Shown here in pieces: positions 1 to 5,474 of a DNA stretch of 8,121 nucleotides (the first letter of the stretch is position 1; every line of letters begins with the position of its first letter). The notes beneath the pieces were generated by a model, which saw nothing but the letters and a program-made list of their open reading frames with translations, was not told the origin of the DNA and did not search any database. Location of the stretch: positions 1 through 8,121 of the forward strand of contig JAPHRB010000059.1 in assembly GCA_026197015.1 (NCBI GenBank). Direction: 5' to 3'. The translations under genes were made by a program, and so were the position numbers. Source of the stretch: Gammaproteobacteria bacterium (GTDB lineage: Bacteria > Pseudomonadota > Gammaproteobacteria > SZUA-229).

Positions 1-318
1 ATAATAAATTTTACCACCCAGTTGAGATAACCAGCCTGATTGCTCAACCCTCAGGCTACTTTTCTGATCAAGCACCGACATAGCACCATCTTCAAACTGT
101 ATGACTGCCCTGCTATCTTTGCTGGTGACGACGGTTTCATTACTATTAACCAGAAATTGTTTTTTCTCAGGCTCTCTTTTATCACCTTCTGAATTGACAA
201 CAAATACCTCTCCCTGAACTTTAACAATTCGGGCTCTGAAGTTTTCAGCCTGTAATGCAGATTGAAATAGAAGTGATGATGAAACGAGTAAAATGCCTGC
301 CAGCTTAGTTAATTTCAT
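1..318 (-). CDS. Secreted FecR-domain protein, N-terminal part (runs off left edge)
   Basis: The frame is open from an ATG at 318 to the window edge, giving 106 residues with no stop. A strong Shine-Dalgarno (AGGAAAGG at 332-325) lies 6 nt before the ATG. Residues 1-26 form a signal peptide (hydrophobic LAGILLVSSSLLFQSA, probable cleavage after ALQA). Residues 29-106 match the FecR fold (PF04773): RIVKVQGEVFVV, then a threonine-containing VVTSKDSRAVIQFEDGAMSVL segment, then LGGKIYY. Classical FecR has an N-terminal cytoplasmic anti-sigma domain and one transmembrane helix. Here the FecR domain follows a signal peptide directly, so the protein is probably periplasmic and not itself the sigma regulator. 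It lies 112 bp downstream of the sigma/anti-sigma pair on the same strand, so it could be part of that transcription unit or a target. The C-terminal half, which would show any partner domain, lies outside the window. Confidence 0.82.
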   Translation of the reverse strand, partial: MKLTKLAGILLVSSSLLFQSALQAENFRARIVKVQGEVFVVNSEGDKREPEKKQFLVNSNETVVTSKDSRAVIQFEDGAMSVLDQKSSLRVEQSGWLSQLGGKIYY

Positions 319-347
319 TAGTAACCTTTCCTGAATATATCTTTTAG

Positions 348-356
348 CCCCCCCCC
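348..356 (-). repeat. Nine-base homopolymeric G tract in the leader of the FecR-domain gene
   Basis: Nine consecutive C on the plus strand (G9 on the coding strand), flanked on the coding strand by six A on the 5' side, lie 30-38 bases upstream of the FecR-domain ATG and just before its Shine-Dalgarno. Such runs are prone to slipped-strand length change. The tract can also pair with ACCCC at 367-371, which would put a small hairpin ahead of the ribosome site. No clean -35/-10 pair around it could be identified. A TATATT at 339-334 is too close to the ribosome site to be the promoter. Confidence 0.7.
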
Positions 357-403
357 TTTTTTCTATGGGGTCGGGCAACCGTTGCATAATACTAGCTTAG
401 AAT

Positions 404-430
404 TGGATTCACCGCATCAGGTCTAATCCA
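404..430 (-). terminator. Hairpin immediately after the putative anti-sigma gene
   Basis: TGGATT at 404-409 and AATCCA at 425-430 form a perfect 6-bp outer stem. ACC (411-413) and GGT (420-422) extend it internally with small bulges around a 6-base loop. It begins directly after the TAA stop at 433-431. On the minus strand it is followed by ATTCTAAG, not a T run, so it is at best a weak terminator. It could instead be a processing or attenuation hairpin between the anti-sigma and FecR-domain genes. Confidence 0.35.
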
Positions 431-1408
431 TTAATTATGTAAGGATTTGACTTTTTTCTCTGTTAACCAGCGTTTTTCCTGCTCCTGTATCGCCTGAGGC
501 AGAAGATCTGTTTCTTTATTATATGGATAAGACTTTCTATAAACCATCAGGGCTTTCCTGAGCGTCTCAAGCTGCCTGTTTTCGAATAACCTTACCAGTT
601 CACTTATCTGTTTCATTTGCTGTTCATTTTCAGCCTCTATGGGCTTTTTCCGAGTTAACGGTTCCTGTTTCAAGCCTGATTCTGCTGCTGAGTCCATCAC
701 AGATTTCGGCTCGTCAGCGGGTAACGAGATTAGCGCCATTGGAGGCACGATTTCAGCTTCTGATACAGCACTTTCATTTACTGTTTCGCTTTTAGCCTGT
801 GCCCGTGTTGTCAAAGATGTTGAAGCTGCTTGCTGCTGCAACTGCATGTTTTTTTCAGATACCGCTCTTTCTTTTGGTTTTAGTCTCGATATCTCATCTA
901 TACGCGCTGCCTGCAATTCAGTTTTATGTCGTTGGAGACTTTCAATGTTTATTTTTTGTTCACCAGGTGACTTATCCTGTTTGTCCGAATAGGATTTGCT
1001 TACTTCAGGAAAAAAGGATTCTTCAGTAAAACCTGCCCCATTTGGCTCAGTTTCTATGAGTTCTGTATCAAATGCCAGTTTCAAAAAGACACTTAAACTT
1101 ATTACAATAATTGCCACATACGATACAGGCACATACCAGGCATGTTGATTAATTTTTCCAGATTTAATGTCAACAACTTCATGATTATTTTCATGTTGTA
1201 AGTTTAATGCTGAATGCGCTGCACGTAAGATATTTGAATCAGTAGACTCAGCAGGCATCTCGGTTGACACTGACTGATATTCTTTATGTAATGTTAGAAA
1301 CTCTTCATCCTGGTCAATTTCTTTCTGGTCAATTTCCTTCTGGTTAATTTCTTTCTGGTCAGGTTTATCCTGCCTGGTTTTATTCTGCTCGATGTCTTTA
1401 TTACTCAT
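431..1408 (-). CDS. Single-pass membrane protein, probable anti-sigma factor for the adjacent ECF sigma
   Basis: The protein has 325 residues. Residues 1-90 are hydrophilic and cytoplasmic by inference, starting with a charged QKEID-type pentapeptide repeat (about 17-33). A short SNILRAAHSAL helix at 58-68 resembles the sigma-contacting stretch seen in some short anti-sigma factors. One transmembrane helix is evident at about 91-113. Residues 114-325 are highly charged and would be periplasmic, ending in a helical block at about 265-315 (LVRLFENRQLETLRKALMVYRKSYP) like the conserved C-terminus of many proteins encoded after ECF sigma genes. There is no HxxxCxxC zinc anti-sigma motif. The start ATG overlaps the sigma stop (ATGA, 1408-1405), which indicates translational coupling and is the main argument for an anti-sigma role. 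Membrane topology and context fit a signal-transducing anti-sigma, but no named family was recognised. Confidence 0.6.
   Translation of the reverse strand: MSNKDIEQNKTRQDKPDQKEINQKEIDQKEIDQDEEFLTLHKEYQSVSTEMPAESTDSNILRAAHSALNLQHENNHEVVDIKSGKINQHAWYVPVSYVAIIVISLSVFLKLAFDTELIETEPNGAGFTEESFFPEVSKSYSDKQDKSPGEQKINIESLQRHKTELQAARIDEISRLKPKERAVSEKNMQLQQQAASTSLTTRAQAKSETVNESAVSEAEIVPPMALISLPADEPKSVMDSAAESGLKQEPLTRKKPIEAENEQQMKQISELVRLFENRQLETLRKALMVYRKSYPYNKETDLLPQAIQEQEKRWLTEKKVKSLHN
1312..1371 (-). repeat. 15-bp tandem repeat, three copies plus a degenerate fourth, inside the anti-sigma gene
   Basis: Units begin at 1312, 1327 and 1342 on the plus strand (GGTCAATTTCTTTCT and one-base variants), with a diverged fourth unit at 1357-1371. 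They are in frame and encode repeated Gln-Lys-Glu-Ile-Asp/Asn pentapeptides near the N-terminus. Copy-number change would alter linker length by five residues without breaking the frame. Confidence 0.85.
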
Positions 1409-1995
1409 GATACGGGCCTCAATGGCTGCAATATGCCGCGTAATCGTTTTATAGCATAACGTAAGCGACTCTTAACGGTTTCTCTGTTTACACCCGTCAC
1501 TTCGGCAATTTCAGCCAAACTCAGTGATGCTTCCTCCTTTAATAAAATAGCACTACGTTGCTCTTCTGGTAAATCTGCCATCGCCTTTTTTATTTGTTGT
1601 TGTAACTGACTATTCTGCAATTCTTTATGCGGATCAGAATATTCATCAGATAACTCACCTGTCTCATCATATGACACATTATTTTTTATAAATTTTTCAC
1701 TACGCCAGTAATCAACCAGCCGATTATGTGCAAGATGATACAACCAGGTGCTAAACCTGGCAGTGACCTGATAATTTGTTCGGGTTTTAATGAGTTTCAT
1801 CCAGACATCCTGAAACAGCTCATTAGCAATATCTGGCCGGTTATTCAGCTGGCGTAATACATAACGATACAAACCGCCTTTATGACGGCTGTATAACACA
1901 TCAAAAGCGGCCGCAGTTCCATCTCGATAACTTAACATTAGATCTTCATCGCTTAGATCATCAAGTTCATTTGAAGAAAGTTTATTCAATTGCAT
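1405..1995 (-). CDS. ECF (group 4) RNA polymerase sigma-70 family factor
   Basis: The protein has 196 residues, the normal ECF length, and no sigma region 1 or 3. Region 2 spans about residues 24-100: GTAAAFDVLYSRH opens it, DIANELFQDVWMKLIK (55-70) is region 2.1-2.2 for core RNA polymerase binding, and FSTWLYHLAHNRLVDYWR (81-98) is region 2.3-2.4 for -10 recognition. A variable linker (100-133) leads to region 4 (about 135-187), with LPEEQRSAILLKEEASLSLAEIAEVTGV and the helix-turn-helix NRETVKSRLRYAIKRLR that reads the -35 element. The chosen ATG gives the usual spacing to region 2, but no convincing Shine-Dalgarno precedes it. The gene overlaps the next one by ATGA and lies 100 bp after the YfbK-type gene, across a terminator-like hairpin. 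No ECF-type AAC/CGT autoregulatory promoter could be placed upstream. The regulon is unknown. Confidence 0.93.
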   Translation of the reverse strand: MQLNKLSSNELDDLSDEDLMLSYRDGTAAAFDVLYSRHKGGLYRYVLRQLNNRPDIANELFQDVWMKLIKTRTNYQVTARFSTWLYHLAHNRLVDYWRSEKFIKNNVSYDETGELSDEYSDPHKELQNSQLQQQIKKAMADLPEEQRSAILLKEEASLSLAEIAEVTGVNRETVKSRLRYAIKRLRGILQPLRPVS

Positions 1996-2038
1996 CCATT
2001 GATATTGATATTTAAATTTTTAAGCACACTAAATTATT

Positions 2039-2077
2039 AAAATGTTGCCCTTATCAATTTTATTCAGGCAACATTTT
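2039..2077 (-). terminator. Bidirectional terminator-like hairpin between the YfbK-type and sigma genes
   Basis: AAAATGTTGCC (2039-2049) and GGCAACATTTT (2067-2077) form a perfect 11-bp stem with a 17-base loop. The stem ends in an A run on one side and a T run on the other, so either strand yields a hairpin followed by T-rich sequence. On the minus strand it lies 19 bases after the YfbK-type stop codon, where a rho-independent terminator would be expected, and 43 bases upstream of the sigma start. Confidence 0.65.
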
Positions 2078-2095
2078 ATCGTTTAAATAAAACAG

Positions 2096-3856
2096 TTAGC
2101 TATCTAACGACTGAGCCAGTGTTACCAGTTGAATGAATTCACCACGATAACCATAAACATCATCACCTTTAGATTTTCTAGCCAGTTCAAGAATATCACT
2201 ATAGCTAAAGTTTTGTAGATATTTTCCACCACGCAATTGCTGTGCAAATGCGGCCACAGATGCAGAAAACTTAAAGTTATTACTCGCCTGTTGTATATTA
2301 GTAATAACTTCACTTTTGTATAATGGTTTTTCTATTAACTGGCTACTCGCTTTACTGTTTTTCTTATACCTTAAACGAAGAAAGGCCAGCTCATTATTAT
2401 AATTATTTACAACTGCCTCACTCGAGCGAGTATAACGATTAGAACCGAGCTGCTGAACCGGGTTATCTGTAAAGGTCACCTCATATAAAGCCGTTACTGT
2501 ATGGCTTTCACCAATATCACCGGCATCAACCCTGTCATTTTTAAAGTCTTCACGTTTCAATGCGCGATTTTCATAACCAATAAGGCGATACTCTGATACC
2601 TGATGGGGATTAAATTCAAGCTGAATCTTCACATCATTAGCAACTGTATTCAGAGTTGAACTCATTTCTTCTACCAGTACTTTTCTTGCCTCGTTTAAAT
2701 TATCGATATAACTATAATTACCATTACCTACATCAGCGAGCTGCTCCATTAAATGATCATTATAATTACCTCGCCCAAAACCCAGGGTTGTTAATGACAC
2801 ACCTGTTTTTCGCTTTTCTTCAACGATTTGTTTGAGTGCTTCAAAATCTGTAACACCTACATTAAAATCACCATCAGTGGCTAAAACAATGCGATTCACG
2901 CCATCTTTAATAAACGATTGCTGTGCCATCTGATACGCCAGTTTTATACCACTCGCGCCATTGGTTGAGCCTGCAGCAGTTAAGTTATCAAGCGCCATAG
3001 TTATTTCAGCCGTTTGGTCTCCCTTTGTTGGTTTTAAAACCACACCGCTTGAACCCGCATAGGTGACAATGGAAATTCGATCATTTTTCTGTAAATTTTT
3101 AACCAGTAATTTTAAACCTGACTTAAGCAACTGCAGTTTATCTCTACTCTGCATGGAACCGGATACATCAACTAAAAACACCAGATTATTTGCGGGGCGC
3201 TGCTCATTAAACGACTGGTATGCCTGTAAGCCAATATGTAATAAATGACTATTTTTGTTCCAGGGTGACGGCGCTATTTCTGTATTGATAGTGAAGGGCT
3301 GGGTTTTACTCTGCGGGTATTCATAACTGTAACTAAAATAATTTATTAACTCTTCAGCTCTCACCGCATCTCTTTGCGGAAGTTGCCCCTGATTTATAAA
3401 ACGTCTTACATTTGAATAGGCTCCCGTATCCACGTCAATGCTGAATGTAGACAGCGGATTCTCAATTGACTTATTAATAACGTTGTCGGTGAAATGGTTA
3501 TAATTTTCTCTATTTTCTTCAACAGCATGCGTAAATGAATCTTGATTATATATAACCGAAGGCTGGGGCCGTTGCATGAATGCAGCGGCCGATCTTTCTG
3601 ACATAATATAATTCTTATGTTTGGCGCTGGCTTTTAAAGCTTCGGAAGCAAGCCCCTGTGTCATTATTTCGGCTGTGTCGAGAAGCTGTTTATTTTCTGT
3701 TTCTTTGATATTTTGTTGCTGATCTGTTTTTATCTGTTTATCTGAAGAAAGCTGAGTTAGATCTGTGTCGTTTTTTTCTACCGACCCACATGCCGATAAA
3801 AGTACGCCAGAGGCACATACGATAGATAACGAAAGAGGTGTAATTGTATTATTCAT
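2096..3856 (-). CDS. YfbK-type von Willebrand factor A lipoprotein
   Basis: The protein has 586 residues. The N-terminus is a lipoprotein signal with lipobox LSAC (acylated Cys23). Gly follows the Cys, so the +2 rule predicts outer-membrane sorting. Residues 24-115 are a polar linker. Residues about 117-215 match the von Willebrand-associated N-terminal domain of the YfbK family (FSIDVDTGAYSNVRRFINQGQLP, then EELINYFSY). The vWA domain spans about 222-400 with an intact MIDAS metal site: DVSGSM (230-235), the Thr of GSTNG (298) and the Asp of ATDGD (328). Residues about 405-583 match the DUF3520 C-terminal domain (YRLIGYENRAL, then ELAFLRLRYK and AAFAQQLRGG). Family members are exported metal-dependent adhesion or scaffold proteins of unknown substrate. 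A near-ideal AAAGGAG Shine-Dalgarno lies 7 nt before the ATG. The ECF sigma gene follows on the same strand after a hairpin, and adjacency to ECF sigma genes suggests a link in envelope signalling. That link is inference. Confidence 0.92.
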   Translation of the reverse strand: MNNTITPLSLSIVCASGVLLSACGSVEKNDTDLTQLSSDKQIKTDQQQNIKETENKQLLDTAEIMTQGLASEALKASAKHKNYIMSERSAAAFMQRPQPSVIYNQDSFTHAVEENRENYNHFTDNVINKSIENPLSTFSIDVDTGAYSNVRRFINQGQLPQRDAVRAEELINYFSYSYEYPQSKTQPFTINTEIAPSPWNKNSHLLHIGLQAYQSFNEQRPANNLVFLVDVSGSMQSRDKLQLLKSGLKLLVKNLQKNDRISIVTYAGSSGVVLKPTKGDQTAEITMALDNLTAAGSTNGASGIKLAYQMAQQSFIKDGVNRIVLATDGDFNVGVTDFEALKQIVEEKRKTGVSLTTLGFGRGNYNDHLMEQLADVGNGNYSYIDNLNEARKVLVEEMSSTLNTVANDVKIQLEFNPHQVSEYRLIGYENRALKREDFKNDRVDAGDIGESHTVTALYEVTFTDNPVQQLGSNRYTRSSEAVVNNYNNELAFLRLRYKKNSKASSQLIEKPLYKSEVITNIQQASNNFKFSASVAAFAQQLRGGKYLQNFSYSDILELARKSKGDDVYGYRGEFIQLVTLAQSLDS

Positions 3857-3894
3857 TGTAAAACTCCTTTATAGGTTCAAAACTATAAACGGTT

Positions 3895-3913
3895 GGGGTT
3901 TAACAATGGGGTT
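3895..3913. repeat. Short direct repeat GGGGTT upstream of the YfbK-type gene
   Basis: GGGGTT occurs at 3895-3900 and 3908-3913, 13 bases apart, and again within GGGGTTT at 3963-3969. The copies lie in the 139-bp leader and promoter region of the lipoprotein gene. A candidate minus-strand -10 (TATACT, 3960-3955) falls between the second and third copies but lacks a recognisable -35. The repeats could be operator half-sites or chance. Confidence 0.25.
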
Positions 3914-3995
3914 AAAAAAATTTAAATATTTTTACTACCGATAGAGATAAAGGCAGTATAGCGGGGTTTCATTTAATTATTGACGAAATATAAAG

Positions 3996-4424
3996 TTATC
4001 GTTTGGTGTTTTTTATTAATTCTTCGATAGTTTCCCAGTTGCGATCTTCCTGGGCGGTTGAAGTGATGGGATGATATATCCAGTCATTATTTAATTCGTT
4101 TACCGTTTTTAAACAATAATCGGGCAGGTAGGTATAAAGAATAAATACTCTATATCCATTAGAGGTTACGACAGCTGCAAATATAGATATCTGCTGTTGT
4201 TCGAGTTTTTCTTTAAGTAACATTTCCAGTTCATCGAGTAACTTACATTCCTCAGGAAAAGGGAATCCACTGTCGTCTGCATCATTCAGGGGAACCGCAA
4301 TACAAACCTGATGCATATAACGAGGGTGACAGACATAATCCACAATGCCTTCATTAAGACGTATCCTTAACGGATTACCCTCATATTCTTTCTCGTATAA
4401 ACCCCAACATTCCTGCAGAGCCAT
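3996..4424 (-). CDS. Small cytoplasmic DUF695-like protein
   Basis: The protein has 142 residues, with no signal peptide or transmembrane segment. The layout resembles DUF695 (PF05117) proteins: an N-terminal aromatic strand (CWGLYEKEYEGNPLRIRLNEG), a central VCIAVPLNDADDSGFPFPEECKLLDELEMLLKEKL block matching the family's strand, acidic loop and long helix, then AAVVTSNGYRVFILYTYLPDY and a C-terminal EDRNWETIEELIKN that recalls the family's ExDPxW ending. The function of DUF695 is unknown, and the match is from memory of the pattern only. The ATG has a good Shine-Dalgarno (AGGGAAGG, 7 nt upstream). The gene stands alone, 66 bp from the PEP-CTERM gene and 139 bp from the lipoprotein gene, with its own candidate promoter. 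Three or four Cys are scattered without a metal-site pattern. Confidence 0.7.
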   Translation of the reverse strand: MALQECWGLYEKEYEGNPLRIRLNEGIVDYVCHPRYMHQVCIAVPLNDADDSGFPFPEECKLLDELEMLLKEKLEQQQISIFAAVVTSNGYRVFILYTYLPDYCLKTVNELNNDWIYHPITSTAQEDRNWETIEELIKNTKR

Positions 4425-4460
4425 TTTTAAACCTTCCCTGATAAGTATAATTAATAAAGT

Positions 4461-4489
4461 ATTATAGGTGGGTATTGTGGGTAAATCTT
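4461..4489 (-). promoter_or_regulatory. Candidate promoter of the DUF695-like gene with a direct repeat in the spacer
   Basis: A perfect TATAAT -10 is read on the minus strand at 4466-4461, and the start codon lies 37 bases downstream. At 17-bp spacing the -35 position (4489-4484) reads AAGATT, which is weak. The spacer is filled by a direct repeat, TACCCAC twice with a 9-bp period (4483-4477 and 4474-4468). A good -10, poor -35 and repeated spacer suggest regulation by a DNA-binding protein, but no regulator is identified. Confidence 0.4.
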
Positions 4490-4490
4490 A

Positions 4491-5207
4491 TTATCGATTT
4501 TTTCTTTTTACTAAAGCACCAAGAGTTAGCAAACCTGAGCCAAACAGCCACAGGGCTGCAGGTACAGGCACCGCCTGAATCTGACCATATATTTCTGCCG
4601 TTGTAGATGAACGTTCATTAGCGAATGTAGAGTCTTCAAAGGTTAAACCACCATCTCGACTGAAGCCTAAAATTTCAAACCGATATGACTCACCCAAATA
4701 GCTAAATAATGAATCTTCACCCTGACTAATCAGGCTGACATAATCTGGAACATTTTTTGATCCGTTAGGGGTATTATCTATACTCAATGAGTAATTAAAA
4801 GTTGACCAGCCAATACCCAGTAAATTTACATTTAGATCAAAATCTACGCCGCTAACATCAGCTGAGTAACGAGTAGCGCGATTTACATAAGTAAATTCAC
4901 CTAATGAAAAAGCACTACCCTCTGACACTGTAAAATCAGATTCGACATAATCACTGGCGTTACCATCGAAACGAAACTGGCTACTATGGCCTCGCCTGTC
5001 TATGCCCCAGTTAAAATTACTCTTGTTGCTGGAGTAATAACCCAAATCATTGTTAACGATATTTATGTAATCGTTAACACCTGAAACCGGGTTACTAAAT
5101 TCACCATATGCATAACCTGTAAAGCTGGCAGAAGTTGCCAATGTACTAAATAAGGTCACACCTGAGATCGCACATACCTTGAAAAACTGCGAAATACCAC
5201 TCATCAC
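4491..5207 (-). CDS. Choice-of-anchor K-like exported protein with VPxPA/PEP-CTERM sorting tail
   Basis: The protein has 238 residues. A signal peptide covers about residues 1-27 (hydrophobic core VCAISGVTLFSTLA, cleavage near SA|SF). The C-terminus has the three-part sorting signal recognised by exosortases: VPVPA (213-217), a hydrophobic helix with WLFGSGLLTLGAL (220-232), and basic KRKNR. The body resembles choice-of-anchor K proteins, with a FNWG start, SSQFRFDG, then FSLGEFTYVN (100-109), VDFDLNV, and a terminal LGFSRDGGLTFEDSTFANE-like strand. Such proteins are exported, cleaved at the tail and released or surface-attached, often together with exopolysaccharide. No exosortase is in the window. 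The longest frame starts with GTG (5207), 7 nt after AGGA (5218-5215). An ATG three bases later (5204) is an alternative start. A sigma-54 promoter lies upstream. Confidence 0.88.
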   Translation of the reverse strand: MMSGISQFFKVCAISGVTLFSTLATSASFTGYAYGEFSNPVSGVNDYINIVNNDLGYYSSNKSNFNWGIDRRGHSSQFRFDGNASDYVESDFTVSEGSAFSLGEFTYVNRATRYSADVSGVDFDLNVNLLGIGWSTFNYSLSIDNTPNGSKNVPDYVSLISQGEDSLFSYLGESYRFEILGFSRDGGLTFEDSTFANERSSTTAEIYGQIQAVPVPAALWLFGSGLLTLGALVKRKNR

Positions 5208-5231
5208 ACACTAATCCTGTTAACACTTTTT

Positions 5232-5254
5232 ATATAACCTGAATGCGGTTATAT
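5232..5254 (-). promoter_or_regulatory. Perfect hairpin in the predicted 5' leader of the PEP-CTERM gene
   Basis: ATATAACC (5232-5239) and GGTTATAT (5247-5254) form an 8-bp perfect stem with a 7-base loop. It falls between the predicted sigma-54 start point (about 5267) and the ribosome site (5218). It could stabilise the leader or control translation. On the plus strand the stem is followed by TTTTTAT, like a terminator for opposite-strand transcripts. Confidence 0.45.
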
Positions 5255-5277
5255 TTTTATACTTTGATGTAAATAAA

Positions 5278-5293
5278 AGCAATAATCATCCCA
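5278..5293 (-). promoter_or_regulatory. Sigma-54 (RpoN) -24/-12 promoter of the PEP-CTERM gene
   Basis: The minus strand reads TGGGATGATTATTGCT, against the RpoN consensus TGGCACGRNNNTTGCW. Both invariant dinucleotides are present (GG at 5292-5291, GC at 5280-5279) with exactly 10 bases between them, and only the C at position 4 and the C at position 6 of the consensus differ. The start point would be near 5267, giving a leader of about 60 nt before the GTG. RpoN control is established for many PEP-CTERM genes through the PrsK/PrsR system, which fits this location. Confidence 0.72.
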
Positions 5294-5370
5294 GAATCTA
5301 ATTTTTTGTATGTTTTTCAATTAATTAGAGACTAAAAATGTCTTTGCAGGCGTTTTTTTACTTTAAACTA

Positions 5371-5443
5371 ACCGACAACCCTTTAAAATAAACTCATATA
5401 TTTCAACAAGTTAATTATTTATAGATTTGAAACAATTGTCGGT
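5371..5443. repeat. Inverted repeat flanking a 57-bp A/T-rich core, possible activator sites
   Basis: ACCGACAA (5371-5378) and TTGTCGGT (5436-5443) are perfect inverted copies with centres 65 bp apart, about six helical turns. A second inner pair, TTTCAA (5401-5406) and TTGAAA (5427-5432), is nested inside. The outer arms lie about 104-111 and 169-176 bp upstream of the predicted sigma-54 start, a normal range for enhancer-binding protein sites. The alternatives are a structured 3' end of the upstream vWA transcript or a tiny mobile-element remnant. No target-site duplication was found. Confidence 0.5.
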
Positions 5444-5474
5444 AATGTTTTCACTTTGTGATCATTCTCATCAA

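Noticed and set aside
334..339. TATATT as a -10 element for the FecR-domain gene, with the G9 tract in its spacer
   Set aside because: The start point would fall inside the Shine-Dalgarno, removing the ribosome site, and the -35 position is only an A run.
639..1029. Plus-strand open frames of 117 and 76 codons
   Set aside because: They lie antisense within the putative anti-sigma gene, have Cys/Ser-rich composition typical of a shadow frame, and lack a recognisable domain or ribosome site.
1996..2120. ECF-type autoregulatory promoter (AAC ... CGT) upstream of the sigma gene
   Set aside because: An AAC and a CGA occur near 2075-2097 but are only 13 bp apart, too short for the usual ECF spacing, and they precede the terminator-like hairpin.
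2122..2313. Minus-strand 63-codon frame inside the YfbK-type gene
   Set aside because: It is an alternative frame within a well-supported conserved domain of the vWA lipoprotein.
3063..3248. Plus-strand 61-codon frame
   Set aside because: It is antisense to the MIDAS region of the YfbK-type gene and has no independent support.
5371..5443. Miniature transposable element
   Set aside because: Terminal inverted repeats are only 8 bp, no flanking target duplication is visible, and a single copy in this window cannot establish mobility; regulatory sites fit the context better.
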